NCBI GenBank assembly: GCA_937934705.1 | Contig: CALGYY010000239.1 | Coordinates: forward strand, 1 to 6,110 | DNA: 6,110 nt | Reading direction: 5' to 3' | From: an uncultured Bacteroidota bacterium | GTDB taxonomy: Bacteria; Bacteroidota; Bacteroidia; Bacteroidales; CAIWKO01 | Part shown: positions 1 to 6,064 of the stretch, in pieces | Layout of the letters: the number at the start of each line of letters is the position of its first letter | Position numbering within the stretch: position 1 is the first letter of the stretch | Made by a program: the position numbers and the translations under genes | Notes under the pieces: model-generated | What the model was told of the DNA's origin: nothing | The model's database searches: none | What the model saw: the letters and a program-made list of their open reading frames with translations, nothing else

Positions 1-2
1 GG

Positions 3-257
3 GTGGATGATTTCATACTCGCAGCTCACGAAGATGGAATTTATCGACTGCTCACCGGCAATTATAACCTCCTCATGATGACCCCGGGACTGAATTCCGC
101 GGCCCTGGCTTATGATCGTGTTAATCGCAGGATATTGGCCGCAGATGGCACATCTGTACGTTTCTATTCCGACCAGTGGCCGGTGGTCACGCTGCAACAA
201 ACGATCCCGTTGGGAGATACCGTAATCGCCATTCACTGCGTTTACAACAAGGACTGA
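3..257 (+). CDS. C-terminal fragment of an unrecognised protein, possibly beta-propeller-like (5' end off the window)
   Basis: An open frame runs from the first bases of the window to a TGA at 255-257, giving about 84 residues. The codon at 3-5 is GTG, but nothing marks it as a start and the frame is open to the window edge, so I treat this as the 3' end of a longer gene. I do not recognise the family. The fragment reads as short beta-strand-like units, for example FILAAHEDGIYRL and YDRVNRRILAADG followed by VRFYS. Such a pattern of a hydrophobic strand, a turn with D/N/G and another strand is common in beta-propeller or NHL/Kelch-like repeat proteins and in Bacteroidota surface lipoproteins. 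That is an inference from pattern only. No signal peptide or catalytic motif is visible in the part present. The next gene's promoter begins directly after the stop, so the two are probably transcribed separately. Confidence 0.6.
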   Translation: MDDFILAAHEDGIYRLLTGNYNLLMMTPGLNSAALAYDRVNRRILAADGTSVRFYSDQWPVVTLQQTIPLGDTVIAIHCVYNKD

Positions 258-260
258 ATA

Positions 261-290
261 TTTTCCCCTGAGGAATAATTCCTAATTTTG
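261..290 (+). promoter_or_regulatory. Predicted Bacteroidota-type promoter for the M20 amidohydrolase
   Basis: TAATTTTG at 283-290 is an exact match to the Bacteroidota -7 box TAnnTTTG. A T-run (TTTTC, 261-265) lies where the -33 TTTG element is expected, about 18 bases upstream, but it lacks the G. Transcription would begin near 295-297, giving a leader of roughly 20 bases before the ATG at 315. The box sits just after the stop of the upstream gene. Confidence 0.55.
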
Positions 291-314
291 TCATTCAGCG
301 ATAATACTTTCAAG

Positions 315-1514
315 ATGTCTCAGAAAATCAAAACCCGGATCAGGGAGCTGGCCGCACAATATCTTCAGGATGTGATCCAATGGAGGCGCCAGTTGCACAG
401 CAAGCCGGAACTGGCCTTTGAGGAGGTTGAAACGGCGAAGTTCATTTGCGCCAGGCTTGATGAGATGAATATTCCTTATACAAAGGGAGTGGCCAGAACA
501 GGCGTGGTTGCAATGATCGAAGGCCTTTCTCCTCAAAGCAAGACGGTTGCCTTACGGGCGGATATGGATGCGCTGGCGATCAATGAATTGAATCATTCCC
601 CTTACAAATCCGCAAAGAGCGGCCTGATGCATGCCTGCGGGCACGATGCCCATATGGCTTCATTATTGGGCACAGCCCGCATCCTGCGGGAGATCAGAAC
701 AGAGTTTTCGGGATCTGTCAAGCTGATTTTTCAGCCTTCTGAAGAGAAATATCCCGGCGGAGCATCGGTGATGATCAGCGAAGGCGTATTGGAAAATCCA
801 AAACCGGCGGTTATCTTCGGACAACATGTTCTCCCGGGGCTGGAGGCCGGAAAAGTGGGAATGAAAAGCGGGATGTACATGGCGTCTACGGATGAAATCT
901 ATCTTACCGTCAAAGGCGTGGGCGGGCATGCCGCCACACCGGATATTAACGTCGACCCGGTGCTGATCGCCGCGCATATCATTGTGGCCCTTCAGCAGAT
1001 CGTGAGCCGTAACGCCAGTCCGTCAGTTCCCAGTGTCCTCTCATTCGGAAGAGTGGTTGCCAACGGGCGGACCAACATCATCCCCGATCAGGTCATTATC
1101 GAGGGAACCTTCAGAACGTATGATGAAGATTGGCGGGCCGAAGCACATCGAAGAATAACACATATGGCGGAGAAACTGGCTGAGAGTATGGGTGGAGGCT
1201 GTGATGTGTTCATCGACCGTGGATATCCGTATCTGGTCAATGACGATATCACAACCCGCCACGCATTCCGTGATGCACAGGATTACCTCGGGACAGAAAA
1301 TGTGGAGGAACTTGACCTGAGAATGACCGCTGAAGACTTTGCCTACTATTCCCAGATCATTCCCGCCTGCTTCTATCGTCTGGGAACAGGTAACAAAGAG
1401 GCAGGCATCTCATCCAACCTGCACACGGCTACTTTCGACATCGATGAATCAGCACTCGGAACAGGGATGGGACTTATGGCCTGGCTGGCCTATAAGGAAC
1501 TGAAACGTTCCTAA
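315..1514 (+). CDS. M20-family metallo-amidohydrolase (N-acyl-amino acid amidohydrolase / HipO-AbgB-like)
   Basis: This is a 399-residue zinc-type amidohydrolase of peptidase family M20, subgroup M20D, which cleaves N-acyl or aminoacyl amide bonds. The exact substrate cannot be read from sequence. Visible motifs, numbered from the ATG at 315: RRQLHSKPEL (24-33), ALRADMDAL (79-87), HACGHDAHMA (106-115), QPSEE (140-144), GQH (169-171), the dimerisation-domain motif GVGGHAATP (201-209), TAEDFAYY (338-345) and LHTATFDID (369-377). By family knowledge, the likely metal ligands are C108, H110, E144, H171 and H370. The length is normal for the family (about 390-400). The frame can be extended to a TTG at 288, but that codon overlaps the predicted -7 box, so the ATG is preferred. 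No Shine-Dalgarno sequence is seen. There is no signal peptide, so it is probably cytoplasmic. Its stop overlaps that of the convergent gap gene. Hippurate hydrolase or a peptidoglycan/peptide-scavenging role are alternatives within the family. Confidence 0.93.
   Translation: MSQKIKTRIRELAAQYLQDVIQWRRQLHSKPELAFEEVETAKFICARLDEMNIPYTKGVARTGVVAMIEGLSPQSKTVALRADMDALAINELNHSPYKSAKSGLMHACGHDAHMASLLGTARILREIRTEFSGSVKLIFQPSEEKYPGGASVMISEGVLENPKPAVIFGQHVLPGLEAGKVGMKSGMYMASTDEIYLTVKGVGGHAATPDINVDPVLIAAHIIVALQQIVSRNASPSVPSVLSFGRVVANGRTNIIPDQVIIEGTFRTYDEDWRAEAHRRITHMAEKLAESMGGGCDVFIDRGYPYLVNDDITTRHAFRDAQDYLGTENVEELDLRMTAEDFAYYSQIIPACFYRLGTGNKEAGISSNLHTATFDIDESALGTGMGLMAWLAYKELKRS
1495..1512. other. Short inverted repeat at the convergent amidohydrolase/gap gene ends
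   Basis: AGGAAC (1495-1500) and GTTCCT (1507-1512) form a 6-bp stem with a 6-base loop. It covers the last codons of the amidohydrolase and runs into the overlapping stop codons. It could weakly pause polymerase from either side, but the stem is only half G/C and no clean T-run follows on either strand. I list it as a structure that can be seen, not as an established terminator. Confidence 0.25.
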
Positions 1515-2515
1515 AGTAGTTTTCCTGTTTTTCTGATCAGGTCCGCCATGCGGTGTGAATAACCGCTTTCATTGTCGTACCAGATGATCATTTGCAGGAA
1601 ATTCTCTCCCAGCATCCGCGTAGATAGTGTATCTATAATGGCGGAATGGGAATCACCTATAATATCAGAAGACACGATGGGATCGTAAGTGCAGCTGAGG
1701 ATGTCTTTCATTTCACTTTCCGATGCCCTTTGCATCAGCCGGTTAACCTCCTCAACACAGCTTCTTCTTTTCAGAATCGCACTGATCTCAATCAGGGATC
1801 CGTCGTGAACCGGAACCCTGACTGCCAGGCCGTCGAAACGGCCCCTCATTTCAGGCATCACACTGAACAGGGCTTCAATCGCCGTACTTGTCGTGGGAAT
1901 AATATTGACACCAGCAGTCCGTGCCCTGCGCAAATCTTTGTGCGGGGCATCAATGATCACCTGATTGTTGGTGAAAGGATGGACCGTATTCATGAAGGCA
2001 CGGTCAATCCCGAACTCACGTTCGAGCAGCATAATTACCGGTGCCAGGCAATTGGTCGTGCAGGAAGCATTGGAGATGAAACGGTCGCCCTTTTCCAGCA
2101 TATGATCATTCACACCGATCACGATGGTCCTGTCGACCGGTCCGGAAGGAGGACAGGAGAGAAGCACTTTCTCTGCTCCTGCCATCAGATGGCGGTTCAT
2201 TCCTTCCCGATTGGTAAACAGACCGGATGATTCTACCACCAACCGTACCCCCCAATCTTTCCACGGGATCTCTGAGGGATCTCTGTGAGCCCCGGTATGG
2301 ATACGTTGCCCGTTGACCAGTATCCCGCCTTCACATTTTTGAATATCACCATGAAAACGCCCGTGGGTGCTGTCGTACCTGATCAGGTGAATGAGGGTGT
2401 CATCATCCATCAGGTCATTAATTCCTCTTATTCTGATGTCTTCGCTATCGATCAGTATCCGGAACAATTTCTTCCCTATCCTGCCAAAACCGTTTATTCC
2501 GATATCTGTTGTCAT
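1511..2515 (-). CDS. gap: Type I glyceraldehyde-3-phosphate dehydrogenase, divergent sequence
   Basis: This 334-residue protein has the normal length for phosphorylating GAPDH, the cytosolic enzyme that interconverts glyceraldehyde-3-phosphate and 1,3-bisphosphoglycerate in glycolysis and gluconeogenesis. Visible features: the Rossmann motif INGFGRIG (7-14); N33-D34 after the second strand, where the Asp suggests NAD preference; SNASCTTNC (148-156) with catalytic Cys152; His179 as the partner base; PHKDLRRAR (191-199); IIPTTSTA (205-212); RVP (233-235) with the phosphate-binding Arg233; and WYDNESGYS (312-320). Several positions depart from the usual sequence: CPP at 121-123 instead of SAP, HPFTN instead of H(A/S)YTN, and S317 where W or Y is usual. 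Erythrose-4-phosphate dehydrogenase is an alternative, but the PHKDLRRAR and YDNE segments look more like GAPDH. The start has only a weak AGG upstream. It probably has its own promoter and ends tail-to-tail with the amidohydrolase. Confidence 0.93.
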   Translation of the reverse strand: MTTDIGINGFGRIGKKLFRILIDSEDIRIRGINDLMDDDTLIHLIRYDSTHGRFHGDIQKCEGGILVNGQRIHTGAHRDPSEIPWKDWGVRLVVESSGLFTNREGMNRHLMAGAEKVLLSCPPSGPVDRTIVIGVNDHMLEKGDRFISNASCTTNCLAPVIMLLEREFGIDRAFMNTVHPFTNNQVIIDAPHKDLRRARTAGVNIIPTTSTAIEALFSVMPEMRGRFDGLAVRVPVHDGSLIEISAILKRRSCVEEVNRLMQRASESEMKDILSCTYDPIVSSDIIGDSHSAIIDTLSTRMLGENFLQMIIWYDNESGYSHRMADLIRKTGKLL

Positions 2516-2534
2516 TTTACCTGGAATTTACCCG

Positions 2535-2542
2535 CAAAAATA
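2535..2542 (-). promoter_or_regulatory. Predicted -7 box for gap
   Basis: Read on the minus strand, this is TATTTTTG, an exact TAnnTTTG match ending 19 bases before the gap ATG. Transcription would begin near 2529-2530, giving a leader of about 14 bases. I cannot find a convincing -33 TTG at the expected distance (around 2560-2564), so the promoter rests on the -7 box and its position. Confidence 0.4.
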
Positions 2543-2621
2543 GTCATTTGAGAAAATGCACTATAGGTGATGTTCTACTAAAGGTTTAATGCAAACAGGT
2601 AACCGCAGGCCTGTCAACATT

Positions 2622-2654
2622 AAAAAAAAGAGGCTGTCCTTTTGAGACAGCCTC
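2622..2654 (-). terminator. Intrinsic terminator after the DUF4476 gene
   Basis: On the minus strand, GAGGCTGTC (2654-2646) pairs perfectly with GACAGCCTC (2638-2630), giving a 9-bp G/C-rich stem. The loop is 7 bases and a run of eight T follows directly (2629-2622). It begins 17 bases after the stop of the DUF4476 gene. It should largely isolate the downstream gap gene from that transcript. Confidence 0.9.
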
Positions 2655-2671
2655 CGGAATTACAGCAGTAG

Positions 2672-3394
2672 TTAGTGAGAAGAGATAAAACGGTTGAGTT
2701 CATCAATCGAACTGCTGAACGTAAAAGCATTGTTAACCAGATAGTAACGATTTTTATCGGTGACATAGAACCAGGCGTATTTGGCCAGATCGAGCTTATT
2801 GGATTCAAAGGTCAGCAAGGTCATGAGCTCAAAAACCTGGCTGCTGGAAATCCTGTTGCTGCTGATGGCCTGTTTGCAAATCGTCAGCCTTGTGTTATCG
2901 AATGAAGTATTGCTTACGATTGCTTTAAGCTCATTGAAATCATAGTGGTTCATTCCTGAATAAGAAGCATATCCATCATTGTAGTAAGGAGTATAATAGT
3001 TGTCGTGCGGGTTGTTGTGATAGGGGTTGTTGTATGGATTTGCGGGGGTAAGGCTGGTTTCACTCAGGATCACCAACCGGCTGTTATGATCAATCATGGC
3101 ATCAACGGAAAGTCCCGGACGGATGGTGATATATCCTGAAAAGACCATTTTGGGGAAGCTGCTTACACCGCCATTGGGTGTAGTGAAATAGCGGTTCACC
3201 TTCATATAGTGACGACCCCCGTTGATTCCTGAAATGGTGTAAGCCGTGTTGTAATGATCATATACTTGTCCGTCGAAAACGACTGAAATAATTGAATAAT
3301 CCCACATCCGGATAGTCAGTTCTGACGGCAGGTAAGATGCTCGTGCACTGAGGACTCCGATGCAGACGGCCAGGGTAAACATTAACTTTTTCAT
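2672..3394 (-). CDS. Secreted DUF4476-domain protein with a PEGA-like N-terminal region
   Basis: This 240-residue protein has no known biochemical function. Residues 1-19 form a signal peptide: MKK, then a hydrophobic stretch, then ARA with likely cleavage after A19. There is no lipobox cysteine at the cleavage site, so it is probably periplasmic or secreted and not a lipoprotein. Residues about 25-110 are beta-rich with a PEGA-like pattern (ISVVFDGQVYD, ISGINGGRHYMKV, YITIRPGLSVDA). Residues about 117-148 are a low-complexity linker rich in Asn, Tyr, Pro and His. Residues about 152-237 match the DUF4476 pattern by eye: FNELKAIVSNTSFDNTRL, SSSQVFELMTLLTFES, KLDLAKYAWFYVTD and FSSSIDEL. Upstream is a strong Shine-Dalgarno sequence; downstream is a clear terminator, so it looks like a single-gene transcript. 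It is divergent from the aromatic-pathway gene, with no evident functional link. The DUF4476 call is from memory of the family pattern. Confidence 0.85.
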   Translation of the reverse strand: MKKLMFTLAVCIGVLSARASYLPSELTIRMWDYSIISVVFDGQVYDHYNTAYTISGINGGRHYMKVNRYFTTPNGGVSSFPKMVFSGYITIRPGLSVDAMIDHNSRLVILSETSLTPANPYNNPYHNNPHDNYYTPYYNDGYASYSGMNHYDFNELKAIVSNTSFDNTRLTICKQAISSNRISSSQVFELMTLLTFESNKLDLAKYAWFYVTDKNRYYLVNNAFTFSSSIDELNRFISSH

Positions 3395-3402
3395 AATATG
3401 GT

Positions 3403-3409
3403 CCTCCTT
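3403..3409 (-). promoter_or_regulatory. Strong Shine-Dalgarno sequence for the DUF4476 gene
   Basis: The minus strand reads AAGGAGG, a full anti-16S match, ending 8 bases before the ATG at 3394. This fixes the start. It stands out because the other complete genes here have weak or no such site, as is common in Bacteroidota. Confidence 0.8.
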
Positions 3410-3435
3410 GTTTTATTTATGATTGAAGACTGATT

Positions 3436-3443
3436 CAATGATA
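3436..3443 (-). promoter_or_regulatory. Possible -7 box for the DUF4476 gene
   Basis: The minus strand reads TATCATTG, one mismatch from TAnnTTTG, about 40 bases before the ATG. This would leave room for a leader containing the Shine-Dalgarno site. No -33 TTG is evident at the right spacing, so this is tentative. Confidence 0.22.
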
Positions 3444-3452
3444 GTGCCAGAA

Positions 3453-3480
3453 TTGAAATGGCTTGAAATGCGTAGTTTTG
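3453..3480 (+). promoter_or_regulatory. Predicted Bacteroidota-type promoter for DAHP synthase/chorismate mutase
   Basis: TAGTTTTG (3473-3480) matches TAnnTTTG exactly. A TTG at 3453-3455 lies 17 bases upstream as a -33 element. The first ATG of the gene begins only 5 bases after the -7 box, so transcription should begin at or very near the start codon. Confidence 0.6.
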
Positions 3481-3484
3481 TAAA

Positions 3485-4588
3485 ATGAAAATGATGAAAG
3501 CAAAAACGCTTTGCCGGACATCCTTTCAATTTCCGGACGATGGGCCCTTGATGATCAGCGGGCCCTGCAGTGCAGAGAGTGAAAAGCAGCTTCTCATCAC
3601 AGCCCGTTTGCTCCAGGCAACGGGGAGGGTTCATATTTTCAGGGCGGGTATCTGGAAACCGCGCACGCGACCGGCCAGTTTCACGGGTTATGGACTCAAG
3701 GCCATACCCTGGTTATCTGAGGTTACAAAGGTCACAGGGCTTCCGGTTTGCACTGAGGTAGCTCTTCCGGAACATATTGAACCTTGTCTTAAAGCAGGGA
3801 TCAGGATTTTTTGGCTTGGAAGCCGCACGGTCTCCAATCCTTTTTCTGTTCAAATCATTGCTGACGAGCTAAAAGGGGCCGATTGCTGTGTGATGGTAAA
3901 AAACCCGCTGAACCCTGACCCGGAGCTGTGGGGCGGAGCGCTGGAAAGGTTGCAAAAAGCAGGTGTGAAAACCCTTGCGGCCATTCACAGGGGGTTCTAT
4001 CCTTTCGAGAAAAGCAGTTTAAGGAATATCCCGAAATGGGAACTGGCCATTGAGATGAAACTCAGGTTCCCCGAGATCCCGGTGATTTGCGATGCCAGTC
4101 ACATTGCAGGCAAGCGCGAAACAGTGGCAGCAGTGGCACAAAAGGCTCTGGATCTGAATATGGACGGTTTGATGATAGAGACGCACTACCGTCCTTCATC
4201 GGCACTGAGTGATGCCCGGCAACAGCTTACACCACTGGCGTTCAATAAACTCCTGCAGGGATTGGTATTCAGGGATCAGGACAAAGAACGGGCACTCTAC
4301 CTTGAAAGCCTGGAACCCCTGCGCGATCAGGTAGATTCTGTTGATGCCCAGCTGATCGATCTTCTGGTGCAGAGAATGAAAATTGTTGAGCGTATCGGAG
4401 ATTATAAGCGGCGTCATAACCTGGCCATATTGCAGGTTAAGAGATGGCGTGAAGTCATGGAATCGATGCTGATTCAGGGAAGAAAGGGGGGCTTGTCGAC
4501 TGCATTTCTTGATACTATCCTGAAAGCCATTCATACTGAATCGATCAGGAAGCAAACGAGTATTTACAGAAAAAAAGCGAAGAGCTAG
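3485..4588 (+). CDS. Bifunctional DAHP synthase (type I-beta) / chorismate mutase (AroQ type II)
   Basis: This 367-residue fusion catalyses two steps of aromatic amino acid synthesis. Residues about 20-260 are 3-deoxy-7-phosphoheptulonate synthase (PEP + erythrose-4-phosphate): GPCSAES (26-32), RAGIWKPRT (53-61), VKNPLNPD (138-145), IHRGF (167-171), DASHIAGK (203-210) and IETHYRP (231-237). Expected metal ligands are C28, H206, E232 and D243; the H-E-D spacing matches the Thermotoga type I-beta enzyme as I recall it. Residues about 275-360 are an all-helical chorismate mutase (chorismate to prephenate). They align without gaps to E. coli AroQ, keeping R280, R297, K308, R320 and Q357 (R11, R28, K39, R51, Q88), but with Q317 and W321 in place of D48 and E52. 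A similar C-terminal fusion in Prevotella is reported to be inhibited by prephenate, so feedback control is likely. ATGs at 3485, 3491 and 3494 are all possible starts; no Shine-Dalgarno sequence is present. Its stop overlaps that of pyrD. Confidence 0.94.
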   Translation: MKMMKAKTLCRTSFQFPDDGPLMISGPCSAESEKQLLITARLLQATGRVHIFRAGIWKPRTRPASFTGYGLKAIPWLSEVTKVTGLPVCTEVALPEHIEPCLKAGIRIFWLGSRTVSNPFSVQIIADELKGADCCVMVKNPLNPDPELWGGALERLQKAGVKTLAAIHRGFYPFEKSSLRNIPKWELAIEMKLRFPEIPVICDASHIAGKRETVAAVAQKALDLNMDGLMIETHYRPSSALSDARQQLTPLAFNKLLQGLVFRDQDKERALYLESLEPLRDQVDSVDAQLIDLLVQRMKIVERIGDYKRRHNLAILQVKRWREVMESMLIQGRKGGLSTAFLDTILKAIHTESIRKQTSIYRKKAKS

Positions 4589-5496
4589 CTCAGCATGGCC
4601 CCGGTGAGTTCCCTTGCGGAAGTTATTCCGTGCCGGTTCATATAGTCTTCAAGCCCATCAATAATACTGACGCAGACTGCAGGATCGATGAAGTTTGCCG
4701 TTCCAACCTGAACGGCAGTTGCACCTGCCAGCATGAATTCAACAGCATCTGCCGTATTCATGATCCCCCCCATTCCGATCACCGGGATTTTTACAGCCTG
4801 GGCCACCTGCCAAACCATTCTCAGGGCGACGGGCTTTACAGCCGGACCAGACAAACCTCCTGTGACTGTGCTCAGCAAGGGTTTCCTGGTTTCAGCATTG
4901 ATGGCCATGCCCAGCAAAGTATTGATCAGTGATACGGCATCTGCCCCTTCGGCTTCAACGCTGCGGGCGATATCGGCGATACTGGTGACATTGGGTGAGA
5001 GCTTGACGATGAGGGTCTTCTTCCAGGCCTTTCTGACTGCACGGGTGACTGCTGATGCCGCCTCACAGCTGGTGCCGAAAGCCATGCCTCCCATTTTAAC
5101 ATTCGGACAGGAGATGTTGAGTTCTATCGCCGGGATTTTTTCAAGAACACTCAGCCGCTCTGTCAGTTCAACATATTCTTCAATGGCAGAACCATTCACA
5201 TTTACGATAATGTGGGTCTGGTATTCGCTGATCCGCGGGTAGATGTTCTCAGTGAAATAGCTGACCCCCTTGTTTTGCAGTCCAACTGCGTTGAGCATAC
5301 CCGAAGGCGTCTCTGCCATCCGCGGATAGGGATTCCCTTCACGGGGGTTAAGCGTGGTTCCTTTGACCAGAATGGCGCCGAGACGGCTCACATCCATGAA
5401 ATCCCCAAATTCAGTTCCGTAACCGAATGTCCCGGAGGCCGTCATCACCGGATTTTTCAACTTTAATGCGCCGATGGATACACTTAAATCTGCCAT
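4585..5496 (-). CDS. pyrD: Dihydroorotate dehydrogenase, class 1B catalytic subunit
   Basis: This 303-residue FMN enzyme oxidises dihydroorotate to orotate, the fourth step of de novo pyrimidine synthesis. It is cytosolic and partners PyrK, which passes electrons to NAD+. Visible motifs: NPVMTASGTFGYG (15-27), VKGTT (44-48), NAVGLQNKG (69-77), VNVNGS (98-103), LNISCPN (126-132) with the class 1 catalytic base Cys130, KLSPNV (165-170), INT (191-193), GGLSGPAVKP (213-222), GMGGI (241-245) and VQVGTA (262-267). The Cys (not Ser) base and the adjoining pyrK place it in class 1B. The length is typical. The start at 5496 gives the usual N-terminus MADLSV and lies 13 bases inside the end of pyrK. 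No Shine-Dalgarno sequence is seen, so translation is probably coupled to pyrK. The 3' end overlaps the stop of the convergent aromatic-pathway gene. Confidence 0.96.
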   Translation of the reverse strand: MADLSVSIGALKLKNPVMTASGTFGYGTEFGDFMDVSRLGAILVKGTTLNPREGNPYPRMAETPSGMLNAVGLQNKGVSYFTENIYPRISEYQTHIIVNVNGSAIEEYVELTERLSVLEKIPAIELNISCPNVKMGGMAFGTSCEAASAVTRAVRKAWKKTLIVKLSPNVTSIADIARSVEAEGADAVSLINTLLGMAINAETRKPLLSTVTGGLSGPAVKPVALRMVWQVAQAVKIPVIGMGGIMNTADAVEFMLAGATAVQVGTANFIDPAVCVSIIDGLEDYMNRHGITSARELTGAMLS

Positions 5497-6064
5497 TTGA
5501 GTTCATTAATATTAAACACTGGTCCGGACGTACAAACACATTCATGCCCTCTTATTGTTTCAGTGACACAGCAGAGGCAGGCGCCTATGCCGCAGGCCAT
5601 CGTATTTTCGAGAGACACTTCGCATTCTATCGCCTTCTTTTTAGCCATGGCTGCAACGGCCTTCATCATGGCTTCTGGTCCGCAGCAAAATATTTTCGTA
5701 AACTGTGCAATACTCTGCCATAATGAATGTTGCGTAACGAATCCTTTCTCGCCAAGACTTCCGTCATCCGTCGAAAGGAATACTTCACCGTATTTTGCAA
5801 ATTCATCTGCTTCCATCAGTTCTTCCGCAGTGCGGGCCCCCAGAAGTATCCTTGTTTTCTTTCCGGATGCTTGAAGTGAACGGGCCAGATACAGCAAGGG
5901 AGCTGAGCCGCATCCGCCTCCCACCAGCAGGGCATCATGCGGTGTTTCTATTCCGAAACCCGTACCCAATGGGAAAATCACGTTCAATAAATCACCCTGC
6001 TTCAGAAAACTTAACTCCGATGTGCCGCAACCAATAATCTTAACCAGGAATGTCAGGCTGTTGG
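5484..6064 (-). CDS. pyrK: Dihydroorotate dehydrogenase electron transfer subunit, N-terminus missing
   Basis: This is the iron-sulfur flavoprotein partner of PyrD, carrying electrons from FMN through a [2Fe-2S] cluster and FAD to NAD+. About 192 native residues remain. They cover the end of the FAD-binding barrel (GDLLNVIFPLGTGF), the NAD-binding region (LLVGGGCGSAPLL, a GGGxGxxP motif; LLGART; STDDGSLGEKGFVT; CCGPEAMMKAV) and the C-terminal cluster domain. The cluster cysteines are in MACGIGACLCC and ECVCTSGPVF, with spacing Cys-x4-Cys-x2-Cys-x11-Cys. The frame stays open to 6098, but everything beyond 6064 is sequencing adapter. The residues VTGVQTCALPI encoded there are an artefact, as is the GTG at 6098. 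Family members are about 250-260 residues, so roughly 55-65 N-terminal residues, including the first FAD-binding segment, are lost. It overlaps pyrD by 13 bases, indicating one operon read leftward. The promoter lies outside the window. Confidence 0.93.

Noticed and set aside
1646..2230. A 194-codon open frame on the + strand inside gap
   Set aside because: It is fully antisense to a well-supported GAPDH, shows no recognisable motif, and reads as a low-complexity mirror of a coding strand.
2595..2614. Inverted repeat ACAGG...CCTGT between gap and the DUF4476 terminator
   Set aside because: It has only five base pairs around a ten-base loop, with no following T-run and no position relative to a promoter that would suggest an operator. 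It is easily due to chance.
2516..2671. Small gene, tRNA or riboswitch in the intergenic stretch upstream of gap
   Set aside because: Apart from the -7 box and the terminator I see no start codon with a supported frame, no cloverleaf and no known aptamer pattern.
3395..3484. Leader peptide, attenuator or T-box controlling the aromatic gene
   Set aside because: The promoter sits right against the start codon, leaving no leader in which such an element could form.
4733..5242. A 169-codon open frame on the + strand inside pyrD
   Set aside because: It is antisense to pyrD, whose motifs are conserved along the whole length. The Ser/Thr/Ala-rich product is typical of a shadow frame.
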